Positions 13,293 through 21,000 of a stretch of DNA of 22,782 nucleotides are shown here, piece after piece; position 1 is the stretch's first letter, and every line of letters begins with the position of its first letter. The notes below the pieces were generated by a model, which saw only the letters and a program-made list of their open reading frames with translations, was not told the DNA's origin and did no database searches. A program made the translations under genes and the position numbers. This DNA comes from JBBSUQ01 sp964389755 (GTDB lineage Bacteria; Bacteroidota; Bacteroidia; Flavobacteriales_D; Crocinitomicaceae), in contig CAYMEW010000047.1 of assembly GCA_964389755.1 (NCBI GenBank), forward strand, positions 1 through 22,782, in the 5' to 3' direction.

Positions 13293-15860
13293 ATGAAAAA
13301 ACTGCGTTACCTGATAGCTGTCCTTTGCCTGGCAGCATTTAACCTGCATGCGGAAGATGTTCCCGTTGAACAGGCCATTAAGTGGAGCTATAAAGTTGAA
13401 TTTACCGGTGCGGATGAGGCCAATGTGGTGATTACCGCGAAATTGTTCCATCATTATCACCTGTTCAGCCTGCTACACGATCCGATGGCGTATGATTTTA
13501 CGGGAACACCGACCTTAATCCAGTTTAAAAAATCGCCGGAATATCAATTGATCGGGAAGATCCGTGAATCGAACCCGGTTCGGGGATCGGATGATATGGG
13601 AAGCTATGTCTGGCACATGGAAAAAGCGGTCTTCACGCAAAAGATCAAGCTGAAAACCCAGCAGAAGTTCGACCTGCACTTTTCCGTTGACTGGCAAATT
13701 TGCAATGAAACCATGTGTTATCCTCCCACACAGGATAAACCGACACTTACGATCGATCCCTCAAAGGGAAGTGCAGCCGTAAATTCTTCGCAGACAGAAA
13801 CGGTAACTCCTTCGCAGGAAGAAACGCCTGTCGATCCGACAACAAATACGGACCTTACGGAAAGCGTTGTAAACGCCATTCGCGGAACCTGTGAAATGCC
13901 CGAAGAACTCGATTCTTTGCCGGTTTCGTTTGGGGTCCGTGCGAATAAATTAAACGATCAGGAATACGAACTCATATTCGTTGTAAAAGGAGAAGACGGC
14001 TGGAGAATACCTTCAGGGAAGGACGGTCTGTTCCGAAATGTCCGAATCAAGACAATAACGCATCCCGGTTTTTCAGTAATCGGCTCTTTGGAAGCGCCGG
14101 AAACAGAAAGCTATTACGATTCGGTTTACAAAAAGAAGATTGCTTTTTATCCGCTCGGCAGCGAATTCCGTCAGCGCATCCGCGTGGACAAAGGGAAAGA
14201 TGCTCCGGTGGTGAACGGAACGATCGCTTTCCAGGGACTTTCCGATACGGAATATTATGAGACCGAAGCGCTTCCCTTTACTTATAACCTGGAAAATGCT
14301 GTAATGACTACGGAGGATGATCCAAAACGGTCGTATTGGGCAATTTTCGGTCTGGCCTTTTTAGGTGGACTAGCAGCCTTGCTCACACCATGTGTTTTCC
14401 CGATGATCCCGATGACGGTTTCTTTTTTCCTCAAACAGAGTAAAAGTAAATCAAAAGGAGTCCGAAACGCCCTGGTTTATTCATTGTCAATTATAGCAAT
14501 ATATGTAACGCTTGGATTATTTGTAACGCTGGTATTTGGTGAAAATGCACTCAATGCCATGTCCACGAATATTTACATGAACATCTTCTTCTTCCTGTTG
14601 CTGGTGGTATTTGGGGCCTCGTTTCTCGGTGCCTTTGAGATTCGGCTTCCGAACTCCTGGATCAATAAAGTAGATAGTCGAGCTGATCGGGGAGGATTGC
14701 TTGGAATTTTCTTCATGGCTTTTACGCTGGCACTCGTGTCTTTTTCCTGTACCGGTCCGATCATTGGAACCTTACTTGTGGCCACTTCTAAAGGCTTAAT
14801 GGGCCCGTTTATTGGGATGCTTGGTTTCTCGCTGGCACTTGCGCTGCCTTTCGGTTTGTTCTCCGCCTTCCCGGCGTGGTTGAACTCGATGCCGCAATCG
14901 GGAGGATGGCTCAATTCCGTCAAAGTCGTATTGGGCTTTCTGGAGATCGCACTCGCTTTTAAATTCCTCAGCAATGCAGATCTCGTAATTCAGGCACACC
15001 TGCTTGAACGGGAAGTTTTCATCGCCTTCTGGATAGTGATCTTCTTCTTCCTCGGTTATTACCTGGTAGGCAAGTTGCGTTTTTCCCATGATTCGGAAAT
15101 GCATTTCGTGGGCGTGCCCCGTTTCTTTATGTCGATTGTCGTCTTTGCATTCGTCGTGTACATGATTCCCGGAATGTGGGGAGCACCGCTGAAGATCCTG
15201 AGCGGATTTCTGCCTCCGCGCCATTATTCGGAAATTCCGTACGGTATCGGCGGAGCTGCTCCGAAACAGAAATTGCCGGAACACGCTTACTATGGTCCGC
15301 ACGGAATTCCGGTATTCCACGATTACGATCACGCGAAACACTATGCAGACAGCGTTCAAAAACCATTAATGCTCGACTTTACAGGTCATGCCTGCATCAA
15401 TTGTCGAAAAATGGAGGACCAGGTTTGGTCGACGGAACTCGTGAAGCCTTTGCTGGTTGACAGTGTCGTGGTCGTTTCTTTGCACGTCGATGAAAAAACC
15501 GCGCTTCCTGCATCCGAACAATTCAAAGATGATCGCGGGAACCTGATTACAAATGTCGGTGACAAATGGTCTTACCTGCAGCGTGTACGTTATCACCAGC
15601 AAACGCAGCCACAGTATATTTTGCTTGATAAAGACGAGAACAAAATGCTGCCTTCGACGACTTACTCGGCTGATGGCGACCTGATCGAGGACTTCAAGCA
15701 GTGGCTGGATGACGGCGTTTCTATTTACGAAAGCCGCATCAATATGGTCAGCTTAAAAGGCAGCGGACTGGTAAAACCGAAAACCTGCATCGATCCGGAA
15801 AACGCCGCTTACTATGCGGATATGTACTTCGAACTTTACGGCGAAAAATACCTGAAATAG
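13293..15860 (+). CDS. dsbD: protein-disulfide reductase DsbD (thiol:disulfide interchange protein)
   Basis: 855 residues, longer than E. coli DsbD (about 565). Order: signal peptide (1-20); DsbD-alpha domain (30-155) with Cys137/Cys142 in ICNETMCYPP; a low-complexity T/E/Q linker (157-190); a second alpha-like domain (205-335) whose cysteines are replaced (LSDTEYYETE); a multi-helix membrane domain (348-628) with TPCVFPM (Cys367) and SCTGP (Cys486); and a C-terminal thioredoxin-like domain with CINC (701-704). The family carries electrons from cytoplasmic thioredoxin through the membrane cysteines to the periplasm for disulfide isomerisation and cytochrome c maturation. All six key cysteines are present. 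It is co-transcribed with the small alpha-domain gene and followed by a strong terminator. The extra middle domain explains the length. Confidence 0.9.
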   Translation: MKKLRYLIAVLCLAAFNLHAEDVPVEQAIKWSYKVEFTGADEANVVITAKLFHHYHLFSLLHDPMAYDFTGTPTLIQFKKSPEYQLIGKIRESNPVRGSDDMGSYVWHMEKAVFTQKIKLKTQQKFDLHFSVDWQICNETMCYPPTQDKPTLTIDPSKGSAAVNSSQTETVTPSQEETPVDPTTNTDLTESVVNAIRGTCEMPEELDSLPVSFGVRANKLNDQEYELIFVVKGEDGWRIPSGKDGLFRNVRIKTITHPGFSVIGSLEAPETESYYDSVYKKKIAFYPLGSEFRQRIRVDKGKDAPVVNGTIAFQGLSDTEYYETEALPFTYNLENAVMTTEDDPKRSYWAIFGLAFLGGLAALLTPCVFPMIPMTVSFFLKQSKSKSKGVRNALVYSLSIIAIYVTLGLFVTLVFGENALNAMSTNIYMNIFFFLLLVVFGASFLGAFEIRLPNSWINKVDSRADRGGLLGIFFMAFTLALVSFSCTGPIIGTLLVATSKGLMGPFIGMLGFSLALALPFGLFSAFPAWLNSMPQSGGWLNSVKVVLGFLEIALAFKFLSNADLVIQAHLLEREVFIAFWIVIFFFLGYYLVGKLRFSHDSEMHFVGVPRFFMSIVVFAFVVYMIPGMWGAPLKILSGFLPPRHYSEIPYGIGGAAPKQKLPEHAYYGPHGIPVFHDYDHAKHYADSVQKPLMLDFTGHACINCRKMEDQVWSTELVKPLLVDSVVVVSLHVDEKTALPASEQFKDDRGNLITNVGDKWSYLQRVRYHQQTQPQYILLDKDENKMLPSTTYSADGDLIEDFKQWLDDGVSIYESRINMVSLKGSGLVKPKTCIDPENAAYYADMYFELYGEKYLK

Positions 15861-15882
15861 ATAAATTTTAAACAGAAATCGT

Positions 15883-15922
15883 AAGCAGGCTTTTGATACT
15901 TTTCGAAAGCCTGTTTATTTTT
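15883..15922 (+). terminator. intrinsic terminator after dsbD
   Basis: 11-bp stem AAGCAGGCTTT (15883-15893) with AAAGCCTGTTT (15906-15916), one G-T wobble, loop of 12 bases, then TTTATTTTT. It lies 22 bases after the dsbD stop and directly before recG. Confidence 0.85.
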
Positions 15923-15923
15923 A
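15892..15923 (+). promoter_or_regulatory. possible recG promoter embedded in the dsbD terminator
   Basis: TTTG (15892-15895) as -33 element, 20 bases, then TATTTTTA (15916-15923), one mismatch from the -7 consensus. The spacing fits Bacteroidota promoters. The -7 box is only 5 bases before the ATG, so the message would be leaderless or nearly so. Confidence 0.4.
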
Positions 15924-15928
15924 CGGGC

Positions 15929-18022
15929 ATGAACGATTTGCTTCAAACTCCCATAGAATTTCTGAAAGGCGTGGGGCCGCAACGGGCAGAGTTGTTGCGG
16001 TCTGAACTCGGGATCCGGGTTTTTGAAGATCTTCTCTTTCACTTTCCGTTCCGATATATCGACCGGAGCGTGTTTCACAAAGTACGCGATATTCTTACAA
16101 CGGAGGGCTACGTGCAATTACGCGGACGGATTACGGGAATCAGCGAAAGTGGTGCCCGCCAAAAAAGGCTCACCGTTAAGTTCCAGGATGACACGGGAAT
16201 GATCGAACTTGTCTGGTTCCAGGGCGCGCGCTGGGTCAAAGCAGGTTTGAAAACAGGAGCGGAGTTCGTTGTCTTCGGAAAGGCGCGACAATACGGCTCC
16301 AAATGGAGCATTCCACATCCGGAAATCACGGAACTGGAAAAGATCACCGTGCAGAGCGGACTTCAGGGCGTTTATTCCAGTACGGAAAAACTCAATGCGC
16401 GCGGATTACATTCACGCGGCTTGGAAAAATTGTGCGCGCAGCTCCTCGAACAGCTTGGCGGGCGGATTCCGGAAACCCTGCCTGCATCGCTCATTCAGAG
16501 TGAACAATTACTTCCTTTAAAAGATGCCTTGCGTGAAATTCACCAGCCCTCCGGGTTTGAACTGGTCGAACGTGCACGCTATCGCCTGAAATTCGAAGAA
16601 CTCTTTTTCCTGCAACTCGAAATGTTGATGCGCCGGCAGATCTCGCTTCAAAAAGTGAAAGGATTTATTTTTGAGGATGTAGGCGAATATTTCACGCGTT
16701 TTTATGAAACACACCTGCCTTTCCCCCTCACCGGAGCACAAAAACGGGTGATCCGCGAAATTCGACGCGATTTTTTATCCGGACAACACATGAACCGGCT
16801 GCTGCAGGGAGATGTTGGCAGCGGAAAAACACTGGTTGCCTTAATGACGATGCTCATAGCCGTTGGTAACGGTTTCCAGGCGGCCCTCATGGCTCCTACC
16901 GAGATTTTGGCCAATCAGCATCAGCAAACGATTTCGAAATTATTGGAACCGCTCGGCCTGCATGTTGCATTGCTGACTGGTTCTACCCGGAAAAAAGAAC
17001 GTGAAAAAATACACGCGGCACTGCGTGACGGAAGCCTGCATGTACTGATCGGGACGCATGCTTTGCTGGAGAACGAAGTGGTGTTTAGCAACCTGGGCCT
17101 GGTAGTCATCGACGAACAGCACCGGTTCGGAGTGGCGCAACGTGCGCGCATGTGGAAAAAGAACGTGATCCCGCCACATGTACTAATTATGACAGCTACA
17201 CCTATTCCGCGTACGCTGTCGATGACATTTTACGGCGACCTGGATGTATCGGTGATAGACGAATTGCCCCCGGGACGAAAACCGATCACTACGGTGCATA
17301 AATCGGAGGCAAACCGCCTGCGCGTGTTCGGCTTTCTGAAAGAAGAGATTGAATTAGGGAGACAGGTGTACATTGTTTACCCCTTAATAAATGAGTCTGA
17401 AACTTTGGATTATAACAACCTGATGAGCGGATTCGAATCGATTTCACGAGCATTTCCCTTGCCGGATTATCGCGTAAGTATCGTTCACGGGAAAATGAAG
17501 CCCGAGGACAAAGATTTTGAAATGAAACGCTTTGTAAACGGTGAAACGCAGATCATGGTGGCCACAACAGTAATCGAGGTCGGTGTGAACGTTCCGAATG
17601 CATCCGTCATGGTGATCGAAAGTGCCGAGCGTTTCGGGCTTTCCCAATTGCACCAGTTGCGTGGAAGAGTAGGGAGGGGTGCTGAAAAATCGTATTGTAT
17701 TCTCATGACCGGTGACAAAGTTTCGCGGGATTCCAAAAAACGGATTACAACGATGGTGCGGACCAATGACGGCTTCGAGATCGCCGAAACCGATCTGGAA
17801 TTGCGTGGCCCCGGTGATATTATGGGAACTCAGCAAAGCGGTCTCCTGAATCTTAAAATTGCAGACCTCAGCCGCGATGGTGAGATTGTTACCCGTGCCC
17901 GTGAATGCGCCCGGGCAGTACTGGAGAAGGATCCCGGCCTGAGTACGCCTGAGTATGCGGTCGTTCGGCAGGAACTCGGGAAACGCATGAAACAACGTCC
18001 TAACTGGAGTAAAATATCCTGA
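15929..18022 (+). CDS. recG: ATP-dependent DNA helicase RecG
   Basis: 697 residues, normal for RecG. It remodels stalled replication forks and branch-migrates Holliday junctions in recombinational repair. Visible in order: N-terminal helical and OB wedge region (FLKGVGPQRAELL at 11-23; YVQLRGRITGI in the wedge); Walker A GDVGSGKT (294-301); APTEILANQH (322-331); DEQHRFG (395-401); TATPIPRT (422-429); TTVIEVGVNVPNA; and QLRGRVGRG near the C-terminal helicase motif VI. The longer frame starts at TTG 15893 inside the dsbD terminator; ATG 15929 (MNDLLQTPIEFLKGVGP) fits the family. Single gene, no helicase motif missing. Confidence 0.95.
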   Translation: MNDLLQTPIEFLKGVGPQRAELLRSELGIRVFEDLLFHFPFRYIDRSVFHKVRDILTTEGYVQLRGRITGISESGARQKRLTVKFQDDTGMIELVWFQGARWVKAGLKTGAEFVVFGKARQYGSKWSIPHPEITELEKITVQSGLQGVYSSTEKLNARGLHSRGLEKLCAQLLEQLGGRIPETLPASLIQSEQLLPLKDALREIHQPSGFELVERARYRLKFEELFFLQLEMLMRRQISLQKVKGFIFEDVGEYFTRFYETHLPFPLTGAQKRVIREIRRDFLSGQHMNRLLQGDVGSGKTLVALMTMLIAVGNGFQAALMAPTEILANQHQQTISKLLEPLGLHVALLTGSTRKKEREKIHAALRDGSLHVLIGTHALLENEVVFSNLGLVVIDEQHRFGVAQRARMWKKNVIPPHVLIMTATPIPRTLSMTFYGDLDVSVIDELPPGRKPITTVHKSEANRLRVFGFLKEEIELGRQVYIVYPLINESETLDYNNLMSGFESISRAFPLPDYRVSIVHGKMKPEDKDFEMKRFVNGETQIMVATTVIEVGVNVPNASVMVIESAERFGLSQLHQLRGRVGRGAEKSYCILMTGDKVSRDSKKRITTMVRTNDGFEIAETDLELRGPGDIMGTQQSGLLNLKIADLSRDGEIVTRARECARAVLEKDPGLSTPEYAVVRQELGKRMKQRPNWSKIS

Positions 18023-18138
18023 TGCCGCTACTTTTTAAGAAATTCTTCGCAGGAATGAATTAGCTTGAAATAATGTTCGGGAATAACAAATTCGATACAA
18101 GTAAAAGAAATTGTTTAGATTTAACAAAACTCGAAACA

Positions 18139-18486
18139 ATGCAACACGCGCACAAAATCTGTCTGCTTTTACTGACCTGCCTGCTTAGCTCTGGTGTTTT
18201 CGCTCAATTGCTGGATGGCGACCTCATGGACGAAAATCGCAAACTTGTTAGTCAAACCGACTTCAAACTGGAAGGCTATAAAACCGGATACTTCATACTC
18301 GAACTAAGTGTAAATCGCGAAGGCAGGGTAACCGCTACAACCGTCAATTACGAAGAATCCACCCTGAATGCGACGCCGCTTCAGATCAAGGCTCAGAATT
18401 ATGCGAAAACGCTGCGCTTCGAACCGGGAACGTATTATCCCGAGTTTCACCACGTGCGCATAAAAGTAAATTTCGTAAAACCTTAG
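18139..18486 (+). CDS. small secreted protein with a TonB C-terminal-like domain
   Basis: 115 residues: signal peptide (about 1-22, ending VFAQ) and a compact alpha/beta domain. The stretch GYFILELSVNREGRVTATTV (50-69), the helix LQIKAQNYAKTLRFEPG (81-97) and the last strand HHVRIKVNF resemble the TonB C-terminal fold (strand, GRV turn, helix, FxPG, strand). There is no membrane anchor or Pro-rich arm, so it is not a complete energy transducer. Bacteroidota carry many such secreted domain proteins of unknown role. ATG 18139 is chosen for the signal peptide; ATG 18073 would add a charged non-signal leader. Its stop overlaps that of the convergent acyl-CoA synthetase. TAGATTTA (18115-18122) is one mismatch from a -7 box. 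Confidence 0.68.
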   Translation: MQHAHKICLLLLTCLLSSGVFAQLLDGDLMDENRKLVSQTDFKLEGYKTGYFILELSVNREGRVTATTVNYEESTLNATPLQIKAQNYAKTLRFEPGTYYPEFHHVRIKVNFVKP

Positions 18487-20255
18487 TGATTTCCGTAGAT
18501 ATCCCGGAATACGTCGGCATATTTTTCCAGGATGATCTTGCGCTTGAATTTCAGAGTGGGTGTGAGTTCACCTCCTTCCACCGTGAATTCGTTCGGAAGT
18601 AAACGGAATTGCTTGATCGTTTCCCAATGACCGTAATTCGCGTTGTAACGGTCAACTTCTTCTCCGATACGCTCGATAACCCGTTCATCTTTGCAAAGAG
18701 CTTCATTGGAAGCATTGGAAAGTTCGGAATATCCTTTTCGTGCAGCCCAGTCTTTTACAAACGCAAAGTTCGGAACGATAAAGGCGCCCGGGAATTTTTC
18801 GCCTTCCCCGATCACCATGATCTGTTCGATAAAACGAGATTCTTTGAACTTGTTTTCCATGACCTGCGGGATCACGTATTTTCCACCCGATGTCTTAAAG
18901 ATCTCTTTTTTACGGTCTGTGATCTTCAGGAATTTACCGTCAACCATTTCGCCGATATCTCCGGTGTGGAACCAGCCGTTCTCATCAATCGCTTCGGCCG
19001 TTTTATCCGGTAAATTATAATAACCCATCATTACGTTCGGACCTTTAACCAGTATTTCCTGGTCTTCGGCGAAAGTAACTTCCACGTTTTCGATCAGCGG
19101 TCCGACCGTTCCGATATGAATTCCGCGTTTAAAACAATTCACCGAAATTACCGGTGACGTTTCGGTGAGTCCGTAACCTTCGAGTATCGGGATTCCGGCT
19201 GCCAGGAAAATCCGTGCAAGTCGCGGTTGCAGTGCAGCACTTCCCGAGGCGATCGCTTTTACATGCCCGCCAAGTGCTTCCTGCCATTTGGAGAAAATCA
19301 GTTTGCGTGCGATGGCAAGTTTGATGCGATACCAGAGTGACTTTCCACGGACGTCATATTGCTCGCCTAATTCGATTGCCCAGTAAAACAGCTTTCGTTT
19401 GATTCCGGTCAGTTCATCCCCTTTTGCGATGATCTTATCGTATACTTTTTCGAGCAGGCGCGGAACCGCGGTGAATACCTCTGGCTTTACTTCGCGAATG
19501 TTTTCCCCGATCGTGTCGAGTGACTCGGCAAAATAGATCGAACAACCCAGGTACATGTAGAGGTAGTGAAGCATGCGTTCGTACACGTGACAAACCGGCA
19601 AAAAGGTCAGCACGCGTGAAAATTCGTTCGCCGGAATGGAATACGTACAGGCTATTACGTTTGAAAAGAGGTTGTCGTGTGAAAGCATCACGCCTTTCGG
19701 ATTTCCAGTGGTCCCGCTGGTATAAATGATCGTGGCAAGGTCCTGGCTGCGAATTGTTTCTTTTAGCTCCTCGATCATTTCATCCGTCACGGTATTTGCC
19801 GTGTCTTCCAGTTCTTTCCAGTGTCTTTTTCCGGGTAAAAGATCGAAGCAGAATATGTCAATGAGTTTTTCCATCTTCGGACGAACCGAATGAATGCGCT
19901 CGTAAAGTTCTTCCCCTCCAACAAAGGCATAACTGATGCCTGCGTCGTTGAAAATGTATACATAATCATGCTCCGAGATATTCGGGTAAACGGGTACGAC
20001 GATCGCGCCTGTCTGCTGAATGGCGATGTCCATGATGTTCCACTCAACGCGGTTGGGAGAAACGAGCGCTATTTTGTCGCCCGGTTTCACCCCCATCGAT
20101 ACGAGTCCTTTTGAGCACCGGTTTACTTCGTCCAGGAATTCTTGCGTGGAAATACCCTGCCATTCGTCATTTCGCTTGGTGACGAACATATTTTCGGTCG
20201 GGAACTTTTCCAGCTGACGGTAGGGGATGTCGAACAGTCTGACGTTTTTTTGCAT
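18483..20255 (-). CDS. long-chain acyl-CoA synthetase (AMP-forming ligase)
   Basis: 590 residues, of the FAA1/FadD-like AMP-binding group. It activates long-chain fatty acids to acyl-CoA with ATP and CoA at the inner face of the membrane. Motifs: P-loop YTSGTTGNPKG (178-188), LPVCHVYER (219-227), EGYGLTETSP (359-368), GWFHTGDIG and ITDRKKEIFKTSGGKYV, with the C-terminal catalytic lysine region. The frame runs up to 20336, but ATG 20255 (MQKNVRLFDIPYRQL) is the family-like start and lies 21 bases after a candidate -7 box. The upstream 27 residues would be unusual (FYRYSHYYLVY). No fad operon is adjacent; a role in taking up or recycling fatty acids is inferred from the family. Confidence 0.9.
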   Translation of the reverse strand: MQKNVRLFDIPYRQLEKFPTENMFVTKRNDEWQGISTQEFLDEVNRCSKGLVSMGVKPGDKIALVSPNRVEWNIMDIAIQQTGAIVVPVYPNISEHDYVYIFNDAGISYAFVGGEELYERIHSVRPKMEKLIDIFCFDLLPGKRHWKELEDTANTVTDEMIEELKETIRSQDLATIIYTSGTTGNPKGVMLSHDNLFSNVIACTYSIPANEFSRVLTFLPVCHVYERMLHYLYMYLGCSIYFAESLDTIGENIREVKPEVFTAVPRLLEKVYDKIIAKGDELTGIKRKLFYWAIELGEQYDVRGKSLWYRIKLAIARKLIFSKWQEALGGHVKAIASGSAALQPRLARIFLAAGIPILEGYGLTETSPVISVNCFKRGIHIGTVGPLIENVEVTFAEDQEILVKGPNVMMGYYNLPDKTAEAIDENGWFHTGDIGEMVDGKFLKITDRKKEIFKTSGGKYVIPQVMENKFKESRFIEQIMVIGEGEKFPGAFIVPNFAFVKDWAARKGYSELSNASNEALCKDERVIERIGEEVDRYNANYGHWETIKQFRLLPNEFTVEGGELTPTLKFKRKIILEKYADVFRDIYGNH

Positions 20256-20276
20256 GTAGCATGATTTGGATACAGA

Positions 20277-20284
20277 CGAATATA
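20277..20284 (-). promoter_or_regulatory. possible acyl-CoA synthetase -7 box TATATTCG
   Basis: Minus strand, one mismatch from TAnnTTTG (same TTCG ending as the marC-family box), 21 bases before the ATG at 20255. It overlaps the longer frame, favouring the shorter protein. Confidence 0.4.
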
Positions 20285-20469
20285 CTAAATAATAATGGGA
20301 GTAGCGATAAAAAAAAGTCGCGAAATGTTCACGCATACCACCGCTTTGAAAGTAACCAAACCTACATTCGGGATTATATGATTACTTTTAATTTGAGGAA
20401 GTATGGACTGCCGGATTGAGGTGTCTGAATAAGGCCTGAAAATCTGAAAAAAAAAGAACCTGCACCTGT

Positions 20470-20486
20470 AACTTCCGCCGGAAGTT
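20470..20486. promoter_or_regulatory. palindrome AACTTCC-GCC-GGAAGTT upstream of the sigma-factor gene
   Basis: Perfect 7-bp inverted repeat with a 3-base centre, 29 bases before the likely TTG start at 20515, followed by AATTGTTTT. It could be an operator or promoter element for autoregulation, or a short attenuator hairpin. The 178-base gap 20337-20514 shows no gene and no exact -7 box for the plus strand. Confidence 0.5.
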
Positions 20487-20514
20487 AATTGTTTTAATTG
20501 CAACAAGGGAATTT

Positions 20515-21000
20515 TTGAGACGAAGCGAGTACAATAAGGTAGTTGACTTACATGGCGATAAATTGTTCGCCTTCGTGGTAAAGTACCTGCGTAATTCGGA
20601 GGACGCCCGGGACATTGTTCAGGACGTTTTTGAGAAGCTCTGGAATAACCGGAAAAAAGTGGACTTTGACAAAGCTAAATCCTGGATGTACACAACCGCG
20701 CACAACACGCTGATCAATTTTGCAGTGCGTAAAAAGCGAATGGTGTATTCCACGGAAGACCTTCCCGAACAGGGAGCGCGTGACAGGCATGCGTTTGAAT
20801 CCCGCCAGGTGGTAGACCGGATCGTAAACATTCTGCCGCCCATTCAAAAGAGTATTATACTCCTGCGGGATGTGGAAGGTTATCCGTATTCGGACATCGG
20901 TGAAATACTATCGCTTTCCGAATCACAGGTGAAAGTTTACCTTTTCAGGGCCCGGATGAAAATTAAGAAGCAATTAAAAGAATTAACGGAACTGGCATGA
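20515..21000 (+). CDS. ECF-type RNA polymerase sigma factor
   Basis: 161 residues, normal for an extracytoplasmic-function sigma factor. Region 2 covers about 1-76 (core-binding DIVQDVFEKLW at 33-43; SWMYTTAHNTLINFAVRKKR at 56-75). Region 4 covers 106-158 (LPPIQKSIILLRDVEGYPYSDIGEILSLSES, a helix-turn-helix that reads the -35 element). No in-frame ATG precedes the conserved start; TTG 20515 (MRRSEYNKVVDLHGDKLF) agrees with related proteins I recall, and the frame is open further upstream with no ATG. The stop overlaps the next start as ATGA, which suggests translational coupling with its likely anti-sigma partner. Target promoters cannot be read from the window, but the adjacent PorP/SprF genes are obvious candidates. 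Confidence 0.9.
   Translation: MRRSEYNKVVDLHGDKLFAFVVKYLRNSEDARDIVQDVFEKLWNNRKKVDFDKAKSWMYTTAHNTLINFAVRKKRMVYSTEDLPEQGARDRHAFESRQVVDRIVNILPPIQKSIILLRDVEGYPYSDIGEILSLSESQVKVYLFRARMKIKKQLKELTELA

Noticed and set aside
18037..18047. AAGAAATTCTT after recG as a terminator
   Set aside because: Short A/T-only stem with no loop-forming centre and no T-run.
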